Of a DNA stretch of 64,000 nucleotides, positions 19,123 through 28,626 are shown piece by piece; the first letter of the stretch is position 1; every line of letters begins with the position of its first letter. Position numbers and translations under genes: made by a program. The notes under the pieces were generated by a model. The model had not been told where the DNA came from. It did no database searches and saw only the letters and a list, made by a program, of their open reading frames with translations. The DNA is from JAHQVI01 sp963727575 (lineage in GTDB: Bacteria > Pseudomonadota > Alphaproteobacteria > Rhizobiales > Rhodomicrobiaceae): NCBI GenBank assembly GCA_963727575.1, contig CAVSIA010000013.1, positions 1-64,000 of the forward strand, given 5' to 3'.

Positions 19123-19761
19123 TCAGCTCTGCGAGGCCCTGCCGATCGCGGCGTCGATCAATCTCACGGCGGCGAAAAATGCTGCTTCTATATCCAATTT
19201 GGTCGTATCGAGCAAGTGCGCGTCCTCGGCAACCCGCAGAGGCGCTGCGGTTCGGCCCTGATCGCGCAGGTCACGTTTCTCCAGATCGGCGTAAACGGCG
19301 TCCTCGGTGATCGCCTCGCCGCGCCCCGTCAACTCGCGGTGGCGGCGGCGGGCACGCTCGCGCAGATCGGCGGTAATGTAAATCTTCACGTCCGCATCCG
19401 GGAAAATCACGGTGCCGATATCCCGGCCCTCGACCACGGCGCCGGCACGGGAGTTGGCGAAGGTCCGCTGCGTCTCGAACAGCGCGTTGCGGACCCCGGC
19501 GAACTGGGCGACGACGGAGGCCGCCTCGCCCATATGGCGCACACGCAGGTTCGGATCGTCGAGGCTCGCCAAGTCGATCGCCCTGGCGACGCGCTCCGCC
19601 GCACTCGCGTCTTCCAGGTTTTCACCTGCCCGGATCATGTCGCGGGCAACGCCGCGATAGAGCATCCCGGTATCCAGATGGGCCACGCCGTAACGTAGCG
19701 CCAGACGTTTTGCGAGCGTGCCTTTGCCTGACGCGGCCGGCCCGTCGATTGCAATGATCAT
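19123..19761 (-). CDS. cmk: Cytidylate kinase
   Basis: A 212-residue P-loop kinase. The nucleotide-binding loop IAIDGPAASGKGTLAKRLA starts the protein, followed by VAHLDTGMLYRGVARDMI with the CMP-binding region. The lid and monophosphate-binding parts are VVEGRDIGTVIFPDADVKIY and LRERARRRHRELTGRG. It phosphorylates CMP/dCMP in the cytosol. Its ATG shares one base with the aroA stop codon (TAATG), so the two genes are translationally coupled. Confidence 0.95.
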   Translation of the reverse strand: MIIAIDGPAASGKGTLAKRLALRYGVAHLDTGMLYRGVARDMIRAGENLEDASAAERVARAIDLASLDDPNLRVRHMGEAASVVAQFAGVRNALFETQRTFANSRAGAVVEGRDIGTVIFPDADVKIYITADLRERARRRHRELTGRGEAITEDAVYADLEKRDLRDQGRTAAPLRVAEDAHLLDTTKLDIEAAFFAAVRLIDAAIGRASQS

Positions 19762-21089
19762 TACCTCTCGTCCCCGACTGGACGGAAATCGGCGCCGAGC
19801 GCCTGCATGACATCGACGAATATGGGAAAGCTTGTCTCGATCATGGTGGTGTCGTCAACCGCGATCGGGTTTGCCGCGCCGAGACCGAGGGTCAGAAACG
19901 CCATGGCGATGCGGTGATCCATGTCGGTGTGAACCGTGGCGCCGCCGGGGACGCCGTCGCCGCCGCGGACGAACAGGGTGGCGCCCTCGGAATGAGCATC
20001 GACACCGCAGGCCATCAGGCCCTTCTCGGTCGCCGCGAGCCGGTCGCTTTCCTTGACCCTGAGCTCGGCGAGCCCCTCCATCACCGTCTCGCCTTCGGCA
20101 TAGGCGGCCAGCGCCGCCAGGACCGGATATTCGTCGATCATCGACGGCGCGCGCTCCGCCGGAACGCGAATCGCTTGCAACGGACCGTGGACGACGCGAA
20201 GGTCGCTCACCGGCTCGCCGCCCTGTTCGCGCTCGTTCTCATAGGAGATCTTGGCGCCCATTTCGCGGACCGTCTCGTAAAAGCCTGTCCGCGTCGGGTT
20301 GACGAGCACATTCTCGATGACGATATCGGATCCCGGACAGATGAGAGCCGCCGCGGCGAGAAACGCCGCCGAGCTCGGATCGCCGGGCACGTCGATCGGC
20401 CGGCCCTTGAGGACGGGCTGCCCCTTCAGCGTGATTCGCCGGCCGTCCTCGCCGTCCACGATTTCGATCTTCGCGCCGAGATAGGCGAGCATCTTCTCGG
20501 TGTGGTCGCGGGTGTTCTCGGCCTCGATGACGGTGGTCTCGCCGGCCGAGGCGAGCCCGGCGAGCAGGATGGCGGATTTGACCTGGGCCGAGGGAACGGG
20601 AAGCCGGTAGACGATGGGGACGACCCGCGCGGTTCCGCGCAAAGTGAGCGGCAGCGTATCGCGGCGCTCTTCGACGATGCTGAGGCCCATTTCCTTGAGC
20701 GGCGCCAGCACACGGCCCATCGGCCTGCGGCAGAGCGAGGCATCGCCGGTGAACACCGCTTCGATGGCCTGGCCGGTGAGGACGCCGGCCATCAGCCTGG
20801 CGCCGGTCCCGGAGTTGCCGAAATCGAGCGGCTCGTCCGGCGTGATCAGGCCGCCAATGCCGCGCCCGGTCACGACCCAGACGTTGTCCTCGTACACGAC
20901 CCCGGCCCCGAGTTGGGCGACGATCCTGGCGGTGGCGAGAACGTCCGCGGCATCCAGAAGTCCGGTGATCCGGGTTTCGCCGATCGCCAGGGCGCCGAAC
21001 ATCAGCGCCCTGTGGGAAATCGACTTATCCCCCGGCACGCGGACTCGGCCGGATAAGGGCCCCGATCGGGAGGCGGCTAGCGCAGGCAT
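19761..21089 (-). CDS. aroA: 3-phosphoshikimate 1-carboxyvinyltransferase (EPSP synthase)
   Basis: About 442 residues starting MPALAASRSGPLSGRVRVPG at 21089. RVPGDKSISHRALMFGALA, the GDASLCRRPMGRVLAPL motif, SAQVKSAILLAGLASAGETT, RTRDH-type NTRDHTEKMLAYLGA and AELRVKESDRLAATEKGL are the classic active-site stretches. Overall it resembles the class II (CP4-like) enzymes. At the position where CP4 has an alanine that confers glyphosate tolerance, this protein keeps glycine (DFGNSGTGARL), so tolerance by that route is not expected (inference). It makes the chorismate precursor that feeds the trp pathway. Confidence 0.95.
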   Translation of the reverse strand: MPALAASRSGPLSGRVRVPGDKSISHRALMFGALAIGETRITGLLDAADVLATARIVAQLGAGVVYEDNVWVVTGRGIGGLITPDEPLDFGNSGTGARLMAGVLTGQAIEAVFTGDASLCRRPMGRVLAPLKEMGLSIVEERRDTLPLTLRGTARVVPIVYRLPVPSAQVKSAILLAGLASAGETTVIEAENTRDHTEKMLAYLGAKIEIVDGEDGRRITLKGQPVLKGRPIDVPGDPSSAAFLAAAALICPGSDIVIENVLVNPTRTGFYETVREMGAKISYENEREQGGEPVSDLRVVHGPLQAIRVPAERAPSMIDEYPVLAALAAYAEGETVMEGLAELRVKESDRLAATEKGLMACGVDAHSEGATLFVRGGDGVPGGATVHTDMDHRIAMAFLTLGLGAANPIAVDDTTMIETSFPIFVDVMQALGADFRPVGDER

Positions 21090-21217
21090 GTCAAAAACCA
21101 AGTATGTTGCAGTTGAAATTCGGCAATTTCAACGATTTCGCCCGCCGCCATAGAGCCGCCTGAAAGCCAGCCTGTCAATTCTCATTGAAAGCCGGCGCAC
21201 AGCGCGATCATTTGCCT

Positions 21218-21247
21218 TTGACAGAGCAGGTCATCCGTGACTATGCA
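21218..21247 (+). promoter_or_regulatory. Candidate sigma-70-type promoter for the FYDLN-acid gene
   Basis: A perfect TTGACA at 21218-21223 is followed after 18 bases by TATGCA at 21242-21247. The start codon of the downstream gene is at 21301. The -35 box is strong; the -10 match is only partial. Confidence 0.45.
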
Positions 21248-21300
21248 ATTTTCCAATTTCCCAAAAGTCCTAACCGACTTCCCTATGACGAGGCAATCGT

Positions 21301-21708
21301 ATGTCAATGAAAGCTGCCCGAGGAACAAAGCGGGTCTGCCAAAGCTGCGGCAGCAAATTCTACGACCTGAACCGCGATCCGATCACCTGCCCGATGTGCA
21401 GCACCGTGTTCCAGTTTCAGGAGTCGCGCCCGAAACCGGCGCTGGCCGCGCGCGTCCAGGACGCTGAAGACGATGAGGCGATCACCCCGGCGGCGCCCGC
21501 CAACGTCGAAATGGTGTCGCTCGAGGAGGTCGGAGCCGACGAAGCCAACATCCCGGATCTGGAGGGCGACCCGCTGGTCGATATCGACGAGGAAGAGGCC
21601 GACCTTGGCGACGAGGACGAAACCTTCATCGAGGTCGAGGATGACGACGATGACGGCGACGTCACCGGGATCGTCGGCGGCTCGCGCGACGAAGACGACG
21701 AGGTCTGA
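21301..21708 (+). CDS. FYDLN acid domain protein (TIGR02300)
   Basis: A 135-residue protein. Its N-terminus forms a zinc-ribbon-like unit, KRVCQSCGSKFYDLNRDPIT then CPMC, followed by FQFQESRPK. The C-terminal half is extremely acidic (runs of Asp and Glu), which names the family. The function is unknown. It is divergent from aroA, the arrangement seen across Hyphomicrobiales, and the shared spacer probably holds both promoters. A metal- or nucleic-acid-linked role is possible from the CxxC pairs but is not shown. Confidence 0.9.
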   Translation: MSMKAARGTKRVCQSCGSKFYDLNRDPITCPMCSTVFQFQESRPKPALAARVQDAEDDEAITPAAPANVEMVSLEEVGADEANIPDLEGDPLVDIDEEEADLGDEDETFIEVEDDDDDGDVTGIVGGSRDEDDEV

Positions 21709-21744
21709 TCGCGTTTTGCTCCTCCAACCCGGCGCGCTCACTTC

Positions 21745-22977
21745 ATGATTTACGACCTTTGCGTCATCGGCGGCGGTATTGTCGGGCTTGCGAGCGCGCT
21801 GAAATTCGCCGAAGCGCATCCCGGCGCCGCCATCGCCGTCCTCGAAAAGGAGGCGGGCGTCGGGCAGCATCAGACCGGGCACAATAGCGGCGTCATCCAT
21901 TCCGGAATCTATTACGCGCCCGGGAGCTTCAAGGCGGAGCTTTGCCGGAAGGGGGTCAACGAAACCATCGACTTCTGCGAGGCGCATAACATCCCCTATG
22001 TGACCTGCGGAAAGATGCTCGTCGCCACCAACGAGGCCGAGCGGGTCCGGATGGACCAGCTCTTCGAGCGCGCGGAGCAGAACGACGTCGAGGCGGAGCG
22101 GATCGACGCCGCCGAATTGCAGCGGCGCGAGCCCTACATCACCGGGGTCGGCGCGATCTTCGTGCCGAGCACCGGCATCGTCGACTACAAGGCGATCTGC
22201 CGGGCCATGGCCGACGACCTTCGCGGATACGGCGCGGATATTGCCTTCAATGCCAAGGTCACGAGCATCCGCGAGGGCATCGAATACGTCACGGTGCGGG
22301 CCGGTGAGCAGGAGTGGAAGGCGCGCCATCTGATCGCCTGCGGCGGCTTGCAGTCGGATCGCATCGCCCGTCTCGCCGGCATCGAGACCGATTTCAAGAT
22401 CGTGCCGTTCCGGGGCGAATATTACCGGCTGCCGACCGAGAAGAACGCCATCGTCAACGCGCTGATCTATCCGGTGCCGGACCCGGCCTTGCCGTTTCTC
22501 GGCATCCACCTGACGCGCACCATCGACGGCGGCGTCACGGTCGGGCCGAATGCGGTGCTGGGATGGGCGCGCGAGGGCTATCCGAAGTTCTCGTTCTCGC
22601 CGCGCGACGCCTTCTCCTTCCTCAGATTCCCCGGCTTCTGGCGGGTGATCGGCAAAAATCTCCAATCCGGGATCTCCGAGATGCGCAATTCGCTGTCCAA
22701 GAGCCGCTATCTGGAGGAGTGCCGTAAATATTGCCCGAGCCTGGACCTCGACGATCTGCTGCCCAATGAGGCCGGCATCCGCGCCCAGGCGGTTCTGCGC
22801 GACGGCACGCTGCTGCATGATTTCCTGTTCAAGGAGACCGAGCGCATGCTGCATGTGTGCAATGCGCCCTCCCCCGCCGCGACATCGGCCCTGCCGATCG
22901 GGCAGATGATCGTGGACCGGCTCGCGGGCAAGGTCGCGCCGACGAATAATGCCGCGCCAAGGCGCGCGCGCATCTGA
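21745..22977 (+). CDS. lhgO: L-2-hydroxyglutarate oxidase
   Basis: A 410-residue FAD-dependent oxidoreductase of the DAO superfamily. The dinucleotide loop LCVIGGGIVGLASALKFAE is at the N-terminus. GQHQTGHNSGVIHSGIYYAP is the signature of LhgO/L2HGDH, and VPSTGIVDYKAICRAMADD plus FRGEYYRLPTEKNAIVNALI follow. It oxidises L-2-hydroxyglutarate to 2-oxoglutarate, passing electrons to the quinone pool at the membrane. It follows the FYDLN gene by 36 bp on the same strand and may be read with it. Confidence 0.9.
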   Translation: MIYDLCVIGGGIVGLASALKFAEAHPGAAIAVLEKEAGVGQHQTGHNSGVIHSGIYYAPGSFKAELCRKGVNETIDFCEAHNIPYVTCGKMLVATNEAERVRMDQLFERAEQNDVEAERIDAAELQRREPYITGVGAIFVPSTGIVDYKAICRAMADDLRGYGADIAFNAKVTSIREGIEYVTVRAGEQEWKARHLIACGGLQSDRIARLAGIETDFKIVPFRGEYYRLPTEKNAIVNALIYPVPDPALPFLGIHLTRTIDGGVTVGPNAVLGWAREGYPKFSFSPRDAFSFLRFPGFWRVIGKNLQSGISEMRNSLSKSRYLEECRKYCPSLDLDDLLPNEAGIRAQAVLRDGTLLHDFLFKETERMLHVCNAPSPAATSALPIGQMIVDRLAGKVAPTNNAAPRRARI

Positions 22978-23019
22978 ACGCTGCGGAGAGGCTTCAGCAC
23001 AGACGCATGGGGACCGGCG

Positions 23020-23432
23020 TCAGGCCCCGCGTCCGACGAACCTCGCCGTGCCCCAGACGATCAGCAGGACCACCAGGCTGCCGGCAAGGAAGGACAGCGC
23101 TCTGTTGATCAGATAAGTCATGCCCAAGGTCGTCGTGTAGGTCGTCGCGCCGTCGCCTGCCGTGCGCAGGATCTTGAAACTGGCGTCCGGTCCAAGGTTC
23201 GGGATGACGTAGAGAAAGCTGTGCTTCGCCTTGGCGGTATCGGTGAACTCGATCTGACAATAGGACAGAATTTGAGCTGCGACCGGCATTTCGCCAGGGT
23301 GACTTTGGCGTCCCTGACGATTTCGAGCTGCTGGTTGCTCAGCGTCAGATCGGTCAACAGCGGCGGCGCAAGCAGGAAACCCAGAAATCCCAACGCCGCC
23401 AGCACCACGGCAACCACCAGGATCGTCTTCAT
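23020..23432 (-). CDS. Small two-helix membrane protein of unknown function, frameshifted
   Basis: It starts MKTILVVAVVLAALGFLGFL at ATG 23432, preceded by a strong GGGGAG site, and ends at 23020. The frame changes near 23270 in an A/T run; restoring one base joins AKVTLAKCRSQLK to ILSYCQIEFTDTAKAKHS. The result is about 137 residues: an N-terminal helix, a periplasmic domain with two cysteines that could pair, TYTTTLGMTYL, then a second helix (ALSFLAGSLVVLLIVWGTA) and a basic end. I do not recognise the family. The strong ribosome-binding site and coherent topology across the break support a real gene. Confidence 0.6.
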
Positions 23433-23748
23433 ACGGAAAGCTCCCCTTCCCTCGACACGTGTGCCGCACATAGCTAGTCAGAGACCGTGTCGCCTCTATG
23501 GCGGTCGCGGCGGCCTCTCCTGGGCTTCGCGCCGACGCCACGCAGGACGCCCGGCATGGGCTACGTCCCAGCCGGAGCGTAATACGCAATATCACTGATC
23601 TAAATGAAAAGCCAAACAGCGCGATGTCGATTGCTTCGGCAGCGCCGGCGACGCCCGCATCGAGGGTTTCTGGCGGCCGCGAAGCAGCGGCCAGACGTCG
23701 CCGCATGCGCAGCGCGCGGCCGGCCGCAATCCGGTCCGCGCGGACCGC
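23433..23748. other. GC-rich spacer without a recognised gene
   Basis: About 315 bp between the two-helix membrane protein and the tonB-like gene, both on the minus strand. Overlapping frames in several phases are open but give Arg/Ala-rich products of the kind seen in non-coding GC-rich DNA. No tRNA, clear hairpin with a T-run, or repeat was found. Confidence 0.4.
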
Positions 23749-25456
23749 TCAGCGAAACAGGAAGGGCACAACGAAGCGCCGATTTGAGGCGCGCGTGCCT
23801 CTCGGCGTCCTCGGATAGGGTGCGGCGCTCCGTACGGCATCGATGACACTTTTGTCGAGGGCTGTGATGCCGCTGGAACGTAGAATTTTCGCCGTGCGCA
23901 CATGACCCGAAATCGACAGCGTAAATGTTACGACGACGACACCGGAGCCGTTGCCGGAGCCCGGCTTGTGCGCGGCGAGTTGCGCGCGCACGCTGTCGCG
24001 GTAGGCGCTGGCCGACCCTGCGGAACTCTCGTCGCGCTCGGCGGCGGCGGCTTTGCCTGGCCCATTCGAGCTGCTCAACTCCTGACTTGGGAGGTAGCCG
24101 GCAACGCGCGTCCGGCGCATTGGCAGCGGCACGTCAGATGCCTCGCCGACAAGCGGCGGCGGCTCGGCGGCGAGGCTTGCGACCGTGGCGTCCGCGGCGG
24201 GCTCAGAGCTTGCAAGACGGGCCTCGACCTTTTGAGCGGGCAGGCCTGCCTTGTCTTCCGGCCAGATGGCATTGGCCTGCGCCAACGCCGCGACGGCCGA
24301 ATTCGCCGCCATTGCTCCGTGGCGGCGCGCGCTCGCCCCTGGTCGCCGCCTGCGACGCGGGACGCGGGCCGTCCTGCTCATTGTCGACCGCGGCATCCCC
24401 GCCGGGCTTGGGCGCGCCAATTGCACCGGATGCGGATGGATTGTCGGCACGATCCGGTTTCGGCTCGGCCTCGATCATGGCGAGCAGCGGATTCAATATC
24501 GATGGATCGGCAATCCGGCTCGAAGGCACCCCCGGCTTTTCCGCCGACTGCTGCGGGGCAAAGGCGGTCGGCTCAGGCTCCTCGCGGAAGGCGACCTTTT
24601 GCCCGGGCGCGGCCAGTTTTCCGCCGGGACGCGCTGGCTCCGAATGGCCAATTCCGGGCGCCGCCGCATGTCTCAGCTCGACCGGGCCGACGTCGACCTC
24701 CGCCAGAGCCGCCGCATCCGTTTCCGCGGGATCGACCTTCGGCTGCGGCGAGGCGCTCATGCCGCCGTGCTGCCCGGCGGCGGCCCGCCGCGACTTCCGT
24801 TCGCGCGGCGCGCCTCGTGCCGCATCTTCCGGCCACACGGAGCCCGTCGATTGCGCGAATGTCGGGCGCATCGGATAAATCGGCGCCCTTGGAACCGCGC
24901 CCGGACCACGAGGGCCGCGCGGCTCAGGCGCATCGGACTCGTCCGGCCCGACCGCGCCCGGGATGCCCTGGTCCTCCGTCTGTGGCGCCTGGCCTGCCGG
25001 TATCGGCGCATTCAGCGCCCCGGAAATGCCGGAATCTTCCGGCAATGACCCGGCCTGCGCCTGCACGGTCTGGTAACGGATCGAGGCGACCGGCTCCTGT
25101 TGCTCCCGCCGCGCCTCATTCAGCACCTCCGCCCGTTTCCTCGGCCGGCCCGCCGATGGCCAAAACGGCTCGCGATCCGCTTTAGGCAGCGCGGGACGAG
25201 GATCGAGCTGGGCGAGCTCGATGCGGATGGCCGGCAGCACGTCCTGCGCATAGTCTTCACGCGAGAGGCGCAGAAAGCCGATCAGATAAATGAGCAAGCC
25301 GCTATGCAGAACAATCAAAACAGCCAGCGCAAACCAATGGCTGCGGCTGCGCTTCTGCCGATGAGGCCTGCGCAGATCGAGCAGGTTCTGATCGACGAAG
25401 CCTGGATCGGTGCTCCAGCCGGGCACGTGGGTTCGGGTCGGTCTTCTTCTTTTCAT
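23749..25456 (-). CDS. TonB-type energy transducer with long Pro/Ala-rich linker, frameshifted
   Basis: It starts MKRRRPTRTHVPGWSTDPGF at 25456. A single N-terminal helix (WFALAVLIVLHSGLLIYLIG, about residues 40-60) is followed by a 400-residue periplasmic region rich in Pro, Ala, Gly, Arg and Glu. The C-terminal 80 residues form a TonB_C-like domain: YRDSVRAQLAAHKPGSGNG, VVTFTLSISGHVRTAKILRS, SGITALDKSVIDAVRSAAPY and a final RFVVPFLFR. The frame breaks between about 24300 and 24400 in the linker; one extra base explains it. TonB proteins pass proton-motive energy from ExbB/ExbD to outer-membrane receptors; no exbB, exbD or receptor gene is adjacent. Confidence 0.72.
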
Positions 25457-25697
25457 GTGCCGCTTTGCAACGCCACGGCTCGAAACGCGCACATCGCCAA
25501 CGCCGAGCATGACGCATAATACAACCTTATGGCGAATTTTCCCTTTTTACACTCCATTAACGGGCATCGCCATCGAATAGCGCCTCCCGGATGGCAACTC
25601 CGCCGGTTTTCCCCATCTGATTGCAACCCTGGGTCGGTGGACAGGGTCCCGATTCGCGACACTATGGGATAAAACTAGGGGCACAGGGGTAGCACCA

Positions 25698-26966
25698 ATG
25701 GGAATGCGACGCTCTTTTGGGGAGAGGCGCCGCTATTTCGGGATCTACGGATCACCGACGCTTATTTCCGCAGCCGTATTCACGCTCATCGCAGGCCAGT
25801 CCAGCGCGTTTGCCGCATGTCCTGCAGGTTCGATCGCTGTCGAGGCCAGCAATGGACGCTGCGTTCTTGCCGTCGAAATCGGCGATGACACCGGAGAGAT
25901 CCCGCAGGATCCGAAAGAGGGCGGCGGAGACGGCGGCCAGGAGGGTGGACCCGGCCGCACCGACATTCTCTCCAATCTCGCCGGCCTCGGCCAAACCTTT
26001 GCCACCGCGGGCGTTCTCGCCTCCGCGATCACCCAGGACGTGATTGCCGCCGCTCTCGACGGCAAGATCGAGCCGGCCGTCAGCCCGGTGATGGTGACCG
26101 TCTCCGGCTTTCCGTCCTCGCCCTACATGATTTCCGGCTACAAGACGCTGTCGCATGACGGCTTTTCGATCAACTCCGCGATCCTGCCGAATTCGGTGAA
26201 GACGCCGGGCTTCGACGAAGAGAATTACGGATTGACGATCGGCACGCGCTTCGACGGATCGAATATCTTCGACACGGCCCCCGGCAGCGTGACGCTGGGC
26301 GTGCTCGGCAACTACACGCACACCGAGATCGACATCGACGCGCCGGTCGGTTTTCCACAGTTTTCCAAAGGCGGTTCGGCCGAGATCAACTCCTGGTCGG
26401 TCGGCGGCTTCGGCCTCGTTACCGACGGGCGCCGTTACGGGCTGCTGTCGGTCACCGGCACGTTCGGGTCGCCCGAAACCAGCAGCAATGTCGTTCCCGC
26501 GTCGGCCTCGTTCAATAATTTCGGCCTCGCCACCTCGGCCATGGCCGGCGTCCTCGTTCCCGTCAGCGGCGACACCCGGCTCGATCTGCGCGGCGGCCTT
26601 AACTACATCTACGCGCGCAGCGACGACTACGTGGACTCGGCCAATATCGCCTATACGGACGGGCACATGGAGGAGTTCTCGGGCAGCGTTTCAGCGCGTC
26701 TGTTCACGATGGTGCGCGGCACGGATTACAATCTCCGGCCGTTCGTTCAGGGGGGCCTCACGCAGCGCTTCCACTACCAGAACGAGCTGACCATCGGCGG
26801 CACCGACTTTTCGTTCGACGATGCCGATACGTCCGCCTTCGCCCGCGCCGGCGTCGATTTCGAGGTCGGCCAGTCGACGCAGGCTTATGTCGCCGTGCGC
26901 GGCGATGCCAGTGAGGACTACGAGGCGATTTCCGCCCAGGTCGGCCTGACCTTCAAGCTGGATTAG
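25698..26966 (+). CDS. Secreted outer-membrane beta-barrel protein (autotransporter-domain-like)
   Basis: A 422-residue protein with a signal peptide (ISAAVFTLIAGQSSAFA, cleavage before ACPAG). A short glycine/glutamate-rich segment follows (EGGGDGGQEGGPGRTD), then a region of about 270 residues with alternating polar and aromatic residues typical of a barrel: YGLTIGTRFDGSNIF, SVTLGVLGNYTHTEIDI, RYGLLSVTGTFGS, LRPFVQGGLTQRFHYQ and a final AQVGLTFKLD. This resembles the C-terminal autotransporter or OmpA-like barrel class, but no large passenger is present. The function is unknown. It is transcribed away from the tonB-like gene. Confidence 0.72.
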   Translation: MGMRRSFGERRRYFGIYGSPTLISAAVFTLIAGQSSAFAACPAGSIAVEASNGRCVLAVEIGDDTGEIPQDPKEGGGDGGQEGGPGRTDILSNLAGLGQTFATAGVLASAITQDVIAAALDGKIEPAVSPVMVTVSGFPSSPYMISGYKTLSHDGFSINSAILPNSVKTPGFDEENYGLTIGTRFDGSNIFDTAPGSVTLGVLGNYTHTEIDIDAPVGFPQFSKGGSAEINSWSVGGFGLVTDGRRYGLLSVTGTFGSPETSSNVVPASASFNNFGLATSAMAGVLVPVSGDTRLDLRGGLNYIYARSDDYVDSANIAYTDGHMEEFSGSVSARLFTMVRGTDYNLRPFVQGGLTQRFHYQNELTIGGTDFSFDDADTSAFARAGVDFEVGQSTQAYVAVRGDASEDYEAISAQVGLTFKLD

Positions 26967-27081
26967 CGCGGCCGGTCCTGTAACCGGACCGACTGTGCCG
27001 CTCTATCTGCTTTTCCTGGCATCGGATTATCCGAAAACCGCATCGCATTTTGCGGTCCGACGCTCTGACGCGTCGTCGCCG

Positions 27082-28449
27082 TCAACTCTGCGGCGGCGTC
27101 CATTTCTGCCGCATGGTCACCAACTCCTCGCCGAGACTTGGATGCAGCGCCATGGTCGCGTCGAAATCGGCCTTCCGCGCACCCATCCGTAGCGGAATTG
27201 CCAGGATCTGCGCCATCTCGGCGGCGTCCGGCCCGATGATGTGGCAGCCGAGCACCCGGTCGGTCTGCGCATCGACGACAAGCTTCATCAGCATGCGCTC
27301 CTCGCGTCCGGGCATCACATATTTCATCGGCCGGAAGCTCGATTTGTAGATATCGACCTCCTCATATTCGGCGCGGGCCTGCTCCTCGGTCATGCCGACT
27401 GTGCCGATTTCGGGCTGCGAGAACACCGCCGTCGGGATGTAGGTGTGGTCGACGGGGCGCGGCCTGTTTCGGAATACGGTGTCGACGAAGCACATCGCCT
27501 CGTCGATGGCGACCGGGGTGAGGTTGACGCGATCGGTGACATCGCCGACCGCGAAGATGGTGTCCGCGCTCGTCCGCGAATAGGCATCGACCAGGATTTC
27601 GCCATCGAGCCCCAGCTTCACGCCGGCCTCCATCAGCCCCATATTCGCGGTCAGCGGCACGCGTCCGGTGGCATACATTACGACGCCGACGCGCAATTCC
27701 TCGCCGTCCTCGAAGACGATCAGCTTGTCCTCGCCGTCCGTGTCGATGCGCGTCAGATATTTGTTCAGCATCAGCTTGATGCCGCGCGCACGCATCGCCT
27801 CCATCAGGCCGGTGCGGAGATCCTCGTCGAAGCCGCGCAGGATCTTGTCGCCGCGATAGATCAGCGTGACGTCGACGCCGAGGCCGTTGAGGATCGAGGC
27901 GAACTCGACGCCGATATAGCCGCCGCCGACGATGGCGATGCGCTCGGGAAGCCGTTCCAGCGTGAACATCTCGTTGGACGACAGGATGTGCTCGTGGCCG
28001 TGAATATGCGGAATGAACGGCCACGACCCGGTCGCGACCAGGATGGTCTTCGCCGTCAGCCGGCGGTCGCCGGCAAGCAGACGCACCGTATTGGCGTCGT
28101 CGAGGACCGCGCGGCTCTCGAAATGCTCGACGCCCGACCCGTCGAGCAGGTTCTGATAGATGCCGCTCAGCCGGCCGACCTCGCGCTGGACGTTGTCGCG
28201 CAATGTCGGCCAGTCGAATGACGGCTCGGGCACCGTCCAGCCATAGGCGGCCGCATCTTCCGCCTCGTCGCGGAAATGGCTGGCATAGACGAACAGCTTT
28301 TTCGGCACGCAGCCGCGGATCACGCAGGTGCCGCCATAGCGATATTCCTCGGCAATGCCGACACGCGCGCCGGTCCCTGCGGCCATGCGAGCCGCGCGAA
28401 CCCCGCCCGAACCGCCGCCGATGACGAAAAGATCGTAGTCAAACTGCAT
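27082..28449 (-). CDS. gor: Glutathione-disulfide reductase
   Basis: About 455 residues starting MQFDYDLFVIGGGSGGVRAA at 28449 after GGAGG. The redox cysteines are in RYGGTCVIRGCVPKKLFVYA, the NADPH-binding loop in IAIVGGGYIGVEFASILNGL, and the second FAD motif in TIFAVGDVTDRVNLTPVAI. The C-terminal active site appears as ALHPSLGEELVTMR, where homologues usually have HPT. It reduces oxidised glutathione with NADPH. The downstream spacer contains no clear terminator. Confidence 0.93.
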   Translation of the reverse strand: MQFDYDLFVIGGGSGGVRAARMAAGTGARVGIAEEYRYGGTCVIRGCVPKKLFVYASHFRDEAEDAAAYGWTVPEPSFDWPTLRDNVQREVGRLSGIYQNLLDGSGVEHFESRAVLDDANTVRLLAGDRRLTAKTILVATGSWPFIPHIHGHEHILSSNEMFTLERLPERIAIVGGGYIGVEFASILNGLGVDVTLIYRGDKILRGFDEDLRTGLMEAMRARGIKLMLNKYLTRIDTDGEDKLIVFEDGEELRVGVVMYATGRVPLTANMGLMEAGVKLGLDGEILVDAYSRTSADTIFAVGDVTDRVNLTPVAIDEAMCFVDTVFRNRPRPVDHTYIPTAVFSQPEIGTVGMTEEQARAEYEEVDIYKSSFRPMKYVMPGREERMLMKLVVDAQTDRVLGCHIIGPDAAEMAQILAIPLRMGARKADFDATMALHPSLGEELVTMRQKWTPPQS

Positions 28450-28626
28450 GACGCCTCCGTCGCCGCCCCGGCGCCGATCGGCATTGCGATCCGCCAACCG
28501 GATCCGACGCACCCGTGATAGACCGGCACGCAGCTTGATGTAAGCCAAGTCGGGCCGGGAACCAAGTCGCCGGCCCGTCACGAGAAAGAGAGCACCCATG
28601 CGCGAGGCGCCGGGAGCCGCTCCGGT

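Noticed and set aside
21304..22854. 516-codon open frame on the minus strand
   Set aside because: It is the mirror of the FYDLN and lhgO genes, whose products are clearly conserved; long antisense frames are common at this GC content.
23498..23846. Several overlapping frames between the two-helix membrane protein and the tonB-like gene
   Set aside because: All are Arg/Ala-rich, mutually overlapping and lack start signals.
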